From Anaspis maculata (taxonomy: Eukaryota > Arthropoda > Insecta > Coleoptera > Scraptiidae): 64,000 nt of DNA. The DNA lies in assembly GCA_949128115.1 (NCBI GenBank), contig OX421967.1:7554070-7618069 (forward strand). Reading direction: 5' to 3'. The position numbers and the translations under genes were made by a program. The notes beneath the pieces are model-generated. The model saw only the letters and a list, made by a program, of their open reading frames with translations, searched no databases and was not told the origin of the DNA. Below, in pieces: positions 11,364 through 22,849 of this stretch. Each line of letters begins with the position of its first letter. Positions within the stretch are counted from its first letter, which is position 1.

Positions 11364-11499
11364 TGGTGCGATTCTATAGAAAATTACATTCCATAAAGGC
11401 TCTGTTACGTTGTTATTACCTAGGCAACAGCCAATGACTGACAGGAATTTTTACATAACAGAGCGTTTATGGAATGTTATTTTTTACAGAATAGCACCA
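11364..11499. mobile_element. 136-bp MITE with TTA target duplication (PIF/Harbinger-like)
   Basis: Inverted repeats start TGGTGCGATTCTATAGA and end in the complement of TGGTGCTATTCTGTAAA. The element is flanked by TTA on both sides (11361-11363, 11500-11502). A 3-bp TWA duplication is the hallmark of PIF/Harbinger elements. A left-truncated relative lies at 60412-60509. Confidence 0.83.
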
Positions 11500-11502
11500 T
11501 TA

Positions 11503-12930
11503 GTTGGCTGTTCAAATACCGTATGATCTAAACCGGGATCGGAACCTTTTTGCCTTTAGTCTAGGAGTGCTATGAAATCATTAATTATCATTTTATAATG
11601 TATATCAAAGGTTGGCCATTATCGAGAACATAATGACTGAATAAACTGTTAGATGCCATTATTGTCGGTCTCTGGAAATGTTTGAAACTGAATAAAAAGG
11701 TCTCATTACCAAAAGTTATTTTCGAAATGACACAAAATTGGAAAACGAAGAGTGGTCGTATTTCCCACCGACATGCATTGAAGATTGCCAAACAATATGC
11801 AGATGTCACTCTGCATGGAGTAAATTGCTGAAATGGCAAAAAAAAGTCATGAAGTACTTGAAATAAAATGGTTTCGATCATACGGTACCTGGTACATCTT
11901 AAATAACTGTCATTCAGATTCAAAGTGCCTAATAATCCTAATATCCAATGAATTGCTGGTTAAATCTCTCTTCCTCTTCTTTTCCTCCCTTCTTCTCCTT
12001 TTTTCTTTTCCCTTTTCCCTTTCTGCCCCTCCAGACCCCCCCCCTCATTTTGAGGTATGGCGAGCGCTACAAAAAAAGGTATATTCGGCGCCACTGCGAG
12101 GAAATAATTATTAATATCAGCTACAAGTGAACAAAATCTTTAACCAAAAGACAAATGATTGGAACTAAACTAAACGCTCGTTTTACAGCACGAGAGGATC
12201 AAGACAACATCATTATCATTATCATAATCACCATGCAAGTTCTCATTTCCAAGACTATTTGCATGCGTACCTCCATCCCTTCCTATCCTGTGCTAGCCTA
12301 CGTATTCCCCTGAAGGTCAAATATCAAACATCCTACATCCCCAATTGCTTGTCTGGGAGCAGTGATCTAACCTGGGTCTACCTCTGTTCCTCTTTATCTC
12401 CCCCCCCCCCCCCCCCCGCCTGAAGTACATCTCGAACTAGTCCTTTGTGTCACAAAAGGTATTCTACTATTCCATTATTCCTTTTCTTTACTGTTTTCCA
12501 TATATTCCCTTTTTTCTTACTTTTTCCAGTACCTCCTAATGCATTTTCTAATTATTCTTGTCCCCCATATAATTTTCCCATCGCAAGTAGTATCCCTTCC
12601 ACCTGTCTGCCTTTTCTTCATTTTCGTTCAAAATATCTTCTGCCTTGTTTCTGATGTCGCAGTGTTACTTGGCTCGATATCCCTAAAATAAGTCAGTTTT
12701 CCCTACTTCTCACTCATCTTCCACTTCTTTGCACATCTCCTCAATCCATTGTTTTTTTGGCTTTCCTGCACTTTCGAATTATTGCAGACATCGTGACAAT
12801 ATTTATTCTGAGTATTCATTACTGAAGAGATACAGCAATCCGTGGATACAATGGCTAATAGCTGTATTCATTTTGGAGTCGAAAGGACCCGAGTAACTCT
12901 GATTCAAATTGCTAAAAAAAAAATTTCAAA
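11503..12930. other. Loop region of LIR-4 without recognised genes
   Basis: Contains polypyrimidine stretches (about 11965-12050 and 12450-12740) and an 18-base C run near 12400-12417. An unidentified 111-codon minus-strand frame lies at 11588-11923. No protein family could be recognised. Confidence 0.5.
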
Positions 12931-13590
12931 AAACTCGACTTTTTTTAGAAATTTATCATTCACTACTGGTGCTGTTACCCTACATTAAGGGTTTTAGGTA
13001 ATTATCATCTTCATCAACAAAAGGTAAAACATTGATGATCGTTTCCATTTCATTTGTAGGTCGAATATGAAATAAGTATGAGCCGAATTATAATAATTAT
13101 TTTAGATATCTTTGTCGCCCATCTTGTCTTCGGGGCCTTGTGTTAAACTTTCCGGTGGCTCACTTGGGCCACCTGTCTAAATGTCTAAATTGCCTTCAAA
13201 GGCCTTAAAAAACAATTGTACATTACATTAGGTGCAGTCAGTGCAGTCGAGAAAAAAACGTGGCAAAATATTGGGAAAAAATGTAGTTCCCTCATTTACT
13301 GGTGCTGTTACCCTACAATATATTTTTTTTTTATCTATGCTCTTCAACAAAAGGGTGAACATAATTATAACCTTTGAAATTTCATTCGTAGGTCAACTAA
13401 AGGCCGAGTTATAATTGTTTCCGATATTTTTGAGCCGCCATCTTGTTTCCGGTGTCCTGCAGAAAACTTCCCAGAGACTCACTTTGGCCACCCTTCTCAA
13501 ATGTCTCTAAGGGTCCCAAAGAACAAATTTGAAAGGGTGGCCAAACTTTTACAGGCATGGTAACTCCCAACTATGGATTCATACGTACTA

Positions 13591-13784
13591 TAGTTGCCGA
13601 AGGTCATGATTTTGCTTTTAATTGTTTAAAACCAGTCCAAAAACTTGACAACAGACACCTAATTGAATTTTCTGAAATTTTGCAAATAAAAAAACAATAC
13701 AATCTTGATCCAGATAGCCTCCTCAACGAACAAACCGATTTCGACAACATCTACATTATACCAGCTCTACTCCCAATTTTATAA
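13591..13784 (+). pseudogene. Penelope-like element, 3' part after LIR-4
   Basis: Frame beginning at the right-hand TAG duplication: VAEGHDFAFN followed by an Ile/Lys-rich tail (QIKKQYNL) and a stop at 13784. This matches the usual C-terminal tail after the GIY-YIG domain (EGHDFDF...). It joins in frame with the 9730-9946 segment once LIR-4 is removed. The ~300 bp after it are AT-rich with no recognisable gene. Confidence 0.75.
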
Positions 13785-14079
13785 TCCTCTCCTTCATTTT
13801 CTTTTGTTGTTTTACCTGTTACGTCTATTCTTCATTGTTACATCATTACTTAGACATAAAGTTCTATGCTATGTCACATTAGTTTTGAAAATGGCTTTAT
13901 ACATTTAACTAGCCGAAACTCGAGTAAACAATATAAAAAACAAGTGGAGGAGACTTATTTACTACAACTTTATGATATACAACTCCATTTTGAGCACTAT
14001 GGATCCCTTTATCAATTTTACAGCAATTTAGTTACTCATCCTAATCGTTATCGGTACAACCTTCGTATATTTTTTCAAG

Positions 14080-14950
14080 TGTATTTCTTTCTTCCTCTTT
14101 TCCATTTCTTGGCGCTTTGGGATACATTCTGTGATGCCTTGTATTTCCACGAGCCCAGCGTTTCGAGAAAACCATGAATTTCTCATTTTTCCCTCAAAAA
14201 AAAGATCCAACCACTCCAAACTCCAACCCAACTTTCACGTTCATTGAGCCCTCTACATCTCTAACGCATGCTTTTTTCATTGCTTTTGACAAGACCAAAT
14301 GTTTGAATTGACAATAGTTTCCATTTTCCACTTCACTGTGGTTCTAATATTCGCTGAGATATAAGCACATGTGAACCAGATGGGATCGGATCCGAGTATC
14401 TTCTGATGACCAAACTCATACACCTGACTTGACAATCTTGAATATTCAGTTGATGGCTTCATCGCGTCGAGACACATTGCTTAAAAAATCCCGAAATTTC
14501 TTCTTGTAAGCATTATTTGAGGTGAAATTGTGGTCAACTTAGAAATTCCTTGGTCGCTGGATTTTCCCATTTCGAAATCGCCACAGGTCATAGTTTTTGC
14601 CACAGCCATACTCTCTGAAATCAGAAGGGCGCTTAGTAATGGATAATTTGTAAAATCATCTCACATTTATTCTGTATTCTAACAATTTAGTCAGCTTTTT
14701 ACCTTATCGGCAGGATAATAAACTGGCATATTTTCTCCTTCCCAGATGTCTTTAAGTCGTATTTCTTGGCACTTTGATGTACTTCCTGAGATGCTCTTTT
14801 CTTCCAGGAATCTAGTTTTCCGAAAAAAGCCACGGATTCCTTTTTTTTCGACGAAAATGATTCAAGCACTCCATCAAACTTTCTTGTTTATTGAGCTATT
14901 TGGGGCAGCACATCTCCAACTATCATTACTGATCGAAGCGCCAGAGTTTC
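14080..14950 (+). repeat. Diverged direct duplication, ~650 bp apart
   Basis: The stretch about 14105-14265 (CTTGGCGCTTTGGG...CCTCTACATCTC) is recognisably similar to about 14765-14925 (CTTGGCACTTTGATG...GCACATCTCCAAC). Both copies share the order of landmarks GATGC, CCACGGA-like and CACTCCA. No coding meaning is apparent. Confidence 0.55.
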
Positions 14951-15490
14951 GTGAACAATTCCCGAACACTTTTTTTGAGGTTATAAATTCAACTAGGTTG
15001 GCAACACTGACGAGCTCGTGACGTCATGTGGAAATGCCTACTTGACAACTGCAGATCGTATTGACGTTTGCCTATACTCTTTAGTCTGTATTTGCTGTTG
15101 TTTCGCCAATTTAGCATGAAATTTGGTGCAATTCTAGCCCGCAGGGCCTCAAACTAAACATGAAGACAATAAGGCTGTCCTGACATCACACACATGGAAT
15201 GGGGGGCAAAACTATTTATCAATTATTTTCCGACACACAGAGCTCAACGATTACAGCCCGCGAAATTTAAAAAATCTCAGTGACTTCGTCTCATTGACGT
15301 CAGTGAGATGTTACACTTCGGCAAGTTGAAAGCACTAACAATGTTATGTCCGGTAGATGTCTCATGTGTTATGTTCAATTCAAGTTCATTTCGAAACATC
15401 TCTCAGACATTACATCTCTATAACATCGCGGATGAACATCACATAGATGTGGAAGTAACGTTCACTGTGATGTTATTTTGTGACATTATT

Positions 15491-15938
15491 CCCTACCGTT
15501 GCACCTGGATGAAATTCTGCTGAGCACTAGCAGAACCGTGGTTACAACCCTATACAAATATACTGCCAACGCCCTAACACTACGATCGTTTGTGCTTTTT
15601 GAATGAATAACAGTCTTACTTTCCTCGCCTATTCCGTCACCAGAGAGATCTCTACTTTTCAATGGGGAATTTTGCAATCTGCGCTTGTTTTATTATATAG
15701 AAACTGTACTTTGCTTGGTATTTAATTTTCATTTTTTTTTGTTGTATTTCTGATGACGAGCAATTTTGAGAATATCTGTTTATATTTTTTGTTTATTGTG
15801 TCTTTTTTTTCATACTATTACTTTGTACCTACTTTAATAAGATGGACGTATACTTAAGTTCTGTCAAAATATTGAACTTCTTGCTAAAAACAAATGTTCG
15901 TAGAGCAATAAACTATTCTATTCTATTCTATTCTATTC
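15491..15938 (+). mobile_element. 5'-truncated LINE copy with 13-bp target duplication
   Basis: A 448-bp insertion flanked by TTGTGACATTATT at 15478-15490 and again at 15939-15951. The right end carries AATAAA, then a (TATTC)n tail at 15914-15938. A 5' truncation, a long target duplication and a short-repeat tail identify target-primed reverse transcription by a non-LTR retrotransposon. The body is mostly 3' UTR, so the clade cannot be assigned. Confidence 0.88.
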
Positions 15939-16140
15939 TTGTGACATTATTGAGATCATCTCATTTATGAAACATGACATGCTATGCTGAGTGGGATGTG
16001 CTGGTGCATATACTCTATTCTGCCATTGAGTTACATTTCCGCATCGTCTCTTGTGGGGTATCTTCCACAGAAACGGTATTCGAGCCCTTGCGTCCTTTGG
16101 GTGATCTGCGTTGTGCCTGCGATAACAGAGAGCCAGAATG

Positions 16141-18259
16141 AACCTTGAATTTTTGGTGAGAAAATGCTACTCAGTGGAAATGTTCTTTCCATCATACTCT
16201 TCCGATCCAGAGAGGTAGCCATCATCGCCATCCATGCCGACAGCGTATACAGGGTGAAACAGAATAAAAAAGTTGGAAAATTATATTTAAATAACCGAAT
16301 CATGTGGAGACGTGTAATTTACCACATACATTACCTGTTTTATGCTCATAAAGTCATAGCAAACCGTTCTTGATTACCTTGAACCGTTTTTGAAATGTAG
16401 GGGAAAAGCAGAAAAAAACAAAAACACTCTTTTTTCCATAAATGAGTGATTCTTAGAGATATTGACACAATACTTGGAATTTCTACAAAAAATAATGTTA
16501 GAAAAAATATGAGCTGGTTTTTCCTCTTGAGCACCATCTTGAATCTGCCCTATGAGGCATCGTTGAAAAAGTGATTGGTTATTGTAGTAATGGTAACATG
16601 AAATCATTGCATCGCAAAAACAACCTCCTCATCATCATTTAGTGACCTCTTTGGCGGGAAAGAATTGTCATTCACGTATTTTCTGGCTCTTCAAAGCTTT
16701 AGTGCCCATGATGACATTTGCAACATCTGGAATGGTAAAATACGCATTATGAACCTTGATGGACTTTGAGGTAGCCTACCAAGTTTTGCAATCATCAATT
16801 AAAAGGTTTGTTCTTAAAAGCTGTTTGAACCACGGATTGAACAAATTTTGTTTAATTTTTTTTATGGGAGATGCAAAATATTGGATCTTTCACCCTTATT
16901 TGATCCCTCGTTGAGGAAAGCCTGAAACCGAAAGTCTCCAAAATTTTTATGCTAATGGTTCACTGAGAACTGCTCTTCAATGTGTAGTTGTCAAAATCTG
17001 CATAGTTGCGTTCAGATTCCAGACAGAGGGCGACAAAAAAGTTCATGCAGTGAAAAAAGACACAACTTTCAATGCAACGGAAAAATCCCGGAAATGTCCC
17101 TTTTAGATAGGCTTCCCGCAATACACAAGTTCTGTAAGACCCTCAAGCGTGGTTGAAAGGCTTGAAACATTAATAACTCAGGGCTCTAACAGTGTACCAA
17201 ATTGCATATTTATGTTATAAAAAAGCAAGGTCTCCAGACAGCTTCCAGTCTAGCTCTGGACTAGTTTTTTTCTCGACTGTAATTTATGTCTTTTTTTACT
17301 GCATGAACTTCTTTGTCGCTCTCTGTCTGGAATCTGAACGCAACTATGCGATTTTTGACAACTAAACATTAAAGAACACTTCCCACTGAACCATTATAAT
17401 GAAAAATTCGGAGACTTTCGGTTTCAGGCTATCCTCAGTGAGGGATCAAGTTAGTAAGGGTGAGAGATCCAATATTTTGTATTTTTCATAAAAAAACGAC
17501 ACAAATTTTGTTCAAACAGCTTTTAAGAACAAACCTCTCAATTGATGATGGTGAAACTTGGTAGGCTACCTCAAAGTACACCAAGGTTCATAATGCGTAA
17601 CATGTATTTCACCATTCTAGATGTTGCAAATGCCATCATGGGCACTAGAGCTTTGAAGAGCCAAAAAATAGGTGAATGACAATTCTTTCCCGCCGAAGAG
17701 GTCACTAAATTACGATGAGGAGGTTGTTTTTGCGATGCAATGATTTCATGTTACCATTATTGTAATAACCAATCACTTTTTTAAGGATGCCTCACAGGGC
17801 AGATTCAAGATGGTGCTCAAGAGGAAAAATAAGTTGACAACCGTATTTCTGGAAATAGTTGGCTTAGAAATTGACCACCCAGCTCATAACATTTCTAACA
17901 TTACTTTTTGTAGAAATACCAAGTATTGTGTCAATATCTCGAAGAATTAGTTATTTATGAAAAAAAAGAGTGTTCTTGTTTTTTTCTTCTGGTTTTCCCC
18001 TACATTTCAAAGACGGTTCAAGGTAATCAAGAACAGTTTGCTGTGACTTCATAAGCATAAAATAGTTAATGTATCTGGTGAGTTACACGTCTCCACATGT
18101 TTCCGTTAATTAAATATAATTTTTCAACTATTTTTTCTGTAACACCCTGTAAACGCCGCCCGCATGGATGGCGCTGATGGCTACCTTTCTGGATCGGAAG
18201 AGTACGGTGCAAAGAACATTTCCACCGAGTGGCATTTTCTCATCAAAAAATGCAAGGTA
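16141..18259. mobile_element. LIR-5: outer hairpin carrying an inner TACAGGGTG palindrome
   Basis: Outer arms 16141-16247 and 18152-18259 pair with each other (ACCTTGAATTTTTGGTGAG versus the complement of CTCATCAAAAAATGCAAGGT). An inner element, 16248-18151, starts TACAGGGTG and ends CACCCTGTA, and its arms pair over several hundred bp. The outer arms hold the module also seen at ~48990 and ~62140. The minus-strand frames inside are hairpin shadows. Confidence 0.83.
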
Positions 18260-18539
18260 CTTTCAACTAGCATCCAAAATTGTATCATAATTGAACTGGA
18301 ATAAAATCGCGCTTGTTTGATACAACATGATCAAAAGTGATGGAAAGTGATTCTATTTGAATAAGTTGAATTGAATTTGAGTATAATTGGTTGCCTACCC
18401 ATGGTCGCAAATTCAAGACACGTTTCCTCAACACGTTTCGGATAAGCAAGCTCTAATTACATTGAAGACGGTCAGTTGATCTAGCAAAAATTGAGTCAAG
18501 CCACACACCGTAGATGGCGCTGCCCTTCTCGGCTGCACA

Positions 18540-19450
18540 GAACCTCCCGATTACGCCGCCATCTCGTGTCCGACAGCGGTAATAAATCGCACGGCAAAAT
18601 TAAACCAATATAGCGATACGTGCGGAACTTTCGAAGGAATTCTGCGGCGCGGTCATTCCTTACAAACGCATCCTCATCATCAGGAGGCCCGGCGATATCC
18701 CGCTGGGATGTTAAGGAAGAGAAACGTCCTTCGAGTCAACCGGCATCATTAACCATTTCCCCGGGCCCCGGGCCAACTTCGGGCAATAAAGCACTATAGC
18801 TATAATTTCGCGGCAGCGCGTTTGTGTGGGTTTGTCTTTGTGTTTGATGCGTTTTTCGGACCTTTCTCCCAATTACCAGATATACAGGAGACATCCATAT
18901 AAACCCTCGCACATGCACACACACACACAGCCTAGGTATTTATTTATTTTCCTCCGTAATCTCGCGATCCCACGTGATATATCGCGCGTCTTTTATCTCT
19001 TAATTAAATATGTTCGGTCGACGTGGATTGATGGCGTCCCGACGCTTGTGCCGGCGTCGTTGTGCGGCTATAGGTATACAGGAGCTACCTGCATAGAGAT
19101 TTTTGCTCTTTTTCGATTCGTCATTCGGAACTTTTAATCCATTAATGAAAAAGGGAGGGGGAAGGCATACGACCACCGAAAATTATCGAAGCGTAATTTG
19201 GATCAGCCTGCCTGAATCTTAATAAGTAAGGTGTGGGTCCATCATCCATACGTACGCGCTAATAACCACGAGGAAGCATTATACGTATATGGGAGTCGCG
19301 CAAGATAATAATTGGGAAGACAATATTAGCTGCCATTGATTCCGAACACGCGATCGGGGTGCGCCATGAATAAATGACATCAGCCCTGGATGCCTGGTCA
19401 ATGAGGGCGTTAGTATAGGTAATGACTTTATGAGAATTAATCATCTGTCC
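18540..19450. other. GC-rich non-transposon island 1
   Basis: Much higher in G+C and CpG than its surroundings, with a CCCGGGCCCCGGG palindrome near 18762-18774, a CA run near 18917 and several TAAT-type motifs. The longest frames (about 100 codons at 18826-19137) match no known family. Could be regulatory DNA or an exon; not decidable here. Positions 18260-18540 before it hold nothing recognised. Confidence 0.35.
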
Positions 19451-19640
19451 CCTAAAACCTGGAACTAATATTCCTTGTTGTAATCAAATTTCAGTAGCAG
19501 GTAGTCTATATCGAGAGTGACTAATTTAATTCATAGCCTCACAGAAAAATTTGCAGGTCGTTAAAAATTTTGTCAGAAAAATTTGAATTTCCCGGGAAAA
19601 CCTCGAATCTTATTCCATATCATCTTACTGTGAATATCGT

Positions 19641-19685
19641 CAATTAAGGCTTCACTTTAAGCTCCATCATCAAGCCTGGTTTCGA
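19641..19685 (+). repeat. ~45-bp repeat shared with 28107-28150
   Basis: AAGGCTTCACTTTAAGCTCC lies in a 45-bp stretch that recurs with a few changes near 28107-28150. Each copy is next to a Ty3/gypsy fragment and near a CCCGGGAAA motif. Confidence 0.55.
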
Positions 19686-19714
19686 TAACTGTAGCACCTC
19701 ACCAACCGTTCAAC

Positions 19715-20110
19715 ATGTGTCCGTAAAAAGGATGGGGGCGTTCGAATATGTCTAGATGCCCGACATCTCAATTCTCAGATGGCATCAGGGCGGGACTGGG
19801 AATGTCCGCCGAGTGGAGAACAGATATTACAACGTTTTTACAATTATTGTCGATATCTAACCACACTTGATTTGGTCCAGTCGTACTGGCAGATTCCACT
19901 TACAAAAGAAAGTCGCCAATATATCGCCTTCCTATACAATGGTCGTAGTTACGTATACCAAGTTTTACCGTTCGGCTGAACAACTGCCGTAGCTTCGTTT
20001 TCGCGTTGTATGGGCCAGATTCTTGGCCCTGAAATAAAAGACTTCGTTCACAATTATATAGACGATCTTCTGATAGCTTCCTGGACTTTCACGGAACATA
20101 TGAAGCATGG
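19715..20110 (+). pseudogene. Ty3/gypsy reverse transcriptase fragment
   Basis: The reading frames give VRKKDGG...ICLDARHLN, LTTLDLVQSYWQIPL, VLPFG and, after an in-frame TGA at 19977-19979, SFSRCMGQIL and YIDDLLIAS. These are consecutive reverse transcriptase blocks of gypsy elements, including the YIDD catalytic box. The TGA replaces the residue after PFG and no LTR is seen, so this is a dead internal fragment. Confidence 0.85.
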
Positions 20111-20199
20111 TGGCGGTCGTTTTGTTGGAAAAATCACTAGTTAGAAAGAGTGAAAGTTAGGAATTTGGGCTTGTAGCGTCGTTTGTTAGGAAGTATCCC

Positions 20200-22090
20200 G
20201 ATATTACCCAAATAGCCCAGGCATATCAGGTTTTAACCCGCAACAAATTCCCACAAAGCTGAAATTTGGCATACGGGCCTTGTAAGACCTAAGGAATAAC
20301 ATATCAAAATACTCGGTGGCACACCCGTGTGCGTCATTGATTGTGGGGGAGGGGGCTGAATATTGCCATTTTGAATGCGTAAATGACACCCTGTTAGCTT
20401 ATATAAATGAAAAAAATCATATTCAGATGCCTTTAGGCTTCACAATATTTTCTTGACGTTTGAATTGTTGATAAGTAGTTTGGGTTGCCTGGAAAAAAAA
20501 GAAGATCGGCAAAATTTATTTTGTTTCCTCTCAAAAACCTCGAATTGATATCGGCAAGTGTGGTATCGTTTCTAACTAAATCTTGGCTTGTGATATCAAA
20601 TATGGTGTTTAATAATAAACAAATAACATGTTTTACTGAAAAAACGACGATTTTAGCCATCTGAAATCGTCGTTTTGTAATTTTGGTTTCCGTATGGTTA
20701 GAATCATCTCAATTGAGTATTTCCAACAGAATTCATTGTTCTTAACCATTTTATACCTGAAAACGATAAAAACAATGTGCCTGTATTCATTACAAAATCA
20801 GAAAATTGATCTGTTGTGAAAGTGATTATATGCCCAATTTTCTCCTGAAAATGCATACAATTTTTGCAGTTCTTTTCTTTTACTGATGAATGATTGAGCG
20901 GTTCCACTGTTTTTGTGTGTAATACTAAGCGAAGTTCTTCCTCTATCAGAAAATACCAAAGCTATTGTATCTATCGGGCAATAGAAACATAAAATCATCT
21001 TTTCTGTAGCCGTTATTCCATTTTCAGAAAAAAAGTAGGTGTAAAACTTGTTTATTAAAAAATTGATGCTCTGACTTTGTAATATAAATAGGCGTAAGCA
21101 ATTGATGCTGTTTTTGTCCAAGATAAACATGAATATTGGATTTGTCGGTAATTTTTATTTTTGACAGCTTCAGACAATGATGCCCCTAAATGAAGAAACC
21201 ACAATTTTCTTGTAGAGAATTCATTATTTTCGGGATAAGCACTGTGAATATCAACTGTTCACTTATCAGTCTCATCACTTGTGTCTGTTTCGAAGATGGG
21301 AAGAAGAACCTAATTACAATGCTCAGCTTTATTGGCCATCACAAAATATTCTTACATGTTTCTCATTCAAAGATCCAGGAGAGAAATTCCACCTTGCGCG
21401 TACTATTCACGACACTATCAAGCAGAAATGTGTCATGGCTACCGGAGTCTACTTCATAGACAACAATATACCGTGTTTCCTTTGAGACCCACCTTATATT
21501 GTTAAAATGATTGGTTCGTCCACAGGAACAGTTTTAGAGAAAAGTGTCTGGGTGAATTTTTTGACTAGATATTCAAAGCCCCAAAATCATAGGAGGCACA
21601 GAGGTATAAGTCCAAATATTTTGATATGCTCTTCCTTAGAGATCATACCAGTTATATATCAATATTCAATTTTGTGCGACATTGCTTGAGGCTTCAAATT
21701 CTCACTTGGTTTTTCCTGAAATATCCGGGCGACAAATCAACACACAGCCGCATTTCCCGCAGAGCTAACCAATCGAAAGCGTTACAAAGGCTCCCTCACA
21801 CACTTAAGCACTAACAACAAATCTTTTTTGTTCATTTGAAACATATCTCATATCGATCAGATACTCCGTTCACTTGCAGGAACAGCTTGGAGATAGGTAT
21901 CTCTCTAATTCTTAAAACTGGACCTTTGAGGATGAAAATCAAAGGACGCACGAGGGTGTAAGTCCAAGTATTTTGATATTTTGTTCCGTAGGTCCAATAG
22001 AACATATATACCAAAATTCAGCTTTGAGGGAATTTGTTACGGGTTACCACGATTTTTCGACTAAAATGCCTGGGCTAAAAGGCCGATCTG
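20200..22090. repeat. Three copies of a dispersed ~120-bp repeat, one inverted
   Basis: Copies at about 21595-21700 (+), 21945-22080 (+) and 20215-20345 (-). They share AGTATTTTGATAT, TTCCKTAGGTC, CAGCTTTG.GGGAATTTGTT and GCCTGGGCTA. The intervening DNA (about 20400-21590) is AT-rich with no recognised gene; its open frames are short and unrelated to known families. Confidence 0.65.
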
Positions 22091-22098
22091 TTGGGATA

Positions 22099-22826
22099 TA
22101 CAGGGTCTTTTTTTATGGATGTCATCATTCGAATGGCTTCTGACAGGCGAAGTAAGAAACTTATCAACAGGGGCATGGCAGCATCTTGTAACCTATAGTT
22201 CCAAGTTTTGTTTGACACTACAACCAGTAGGTACAACCACAGTTGTCAGCCATCAACTCTGTCTGCACGGTGCGACAGAACAAAATGTTCTGCTTGGCCA
22301 TAGAAGAAAACAGTGTTAATAAGTCGCTTTGTTTTTTCTTTGTAGGCATTTTCAAAGACCAGGTGTTTACAGACGTAATCAGGGAAATACGTTATCTTGA
22401 GAAGAGAATCAAAAATAATTGCACTGAAGTTACGTCTCGAGATTCTGTGACACCCGCCGAGCACTGCAATTCTGATTAAAGACTTTTTTGGGAAACGGCG
22501 GCCATCACCCTAAAGTTGCACAAAGACAACTTCCACCGTATCAAAATTCAAATTCTAGGTTTCAATTTGTTACAACTTTTAAGTGAATTGGTACAGAAAT
22601 GGAAGAGAATTTTGAATTTCAAAATGAAGAAACAAAAAATTTGCAACTTCAAGGCTCTTGGCACCGTGCACACGAAGTTGATGACTGCCAACCATGGTTG
22701 TAGTGTCAAACAAAACTTGAAACTGTAATCTACAAGATGCTGCCATACCCTTGTCAAAAAGTTGCGTACCTACTTTGTTTACCAGAATCTTCCAGAATAG
22801 TGACATTGCTAAAAAAAGACCCTGTA
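22099..22826. mobile_element. LIR-6, 728-bp TACAGGGTC palindrome
   Basis: The left end TACAGGGTCTTTTTTTA pairs with the right end AAAAAAAGACCCTGTA. Inner arms also pair (GTTTTGTTTGACACTACAACC with its complement near 22693-22711). No TA duplication is evident. The small frames on both strands are mirror images of one another. Confidence 0.85.
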
Positions 22827-22849
22827 CTACAGAATCTAAAAACACTGTC

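Larger units (their letters stand above)
9947..13590. mobile_element. 3.6-kb palindromic element LIR-4 inserted into the Penelope-like ORF
   Basis: Bounded by a perfect 13-bp inverted repeat (TAGTACGTATGAA / TTCATACGTACTA) and flanked by a TAG on each side (9944-9946 and 13591-13593). Removing it with one TAG leaves the Penelope-like reading frame continuous. The paired arms are about 9947-10605 and 12935-13590. Each arm is built of ~280-305-bp sub-units, recognisable by ACAAGATGGC at 10101, 10406 and 10688 and its complement near 13117 and 13436. The long loop encodes nothing recognised, so the element is non-autonomous. Confidence 0.85.

Noticed and set aside
11588..11923. 111-codon minus-strand frame in the LIR-4 loop, considered as a transposase
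   Set aside because: No DDE or other catalytic pattern could be seen.
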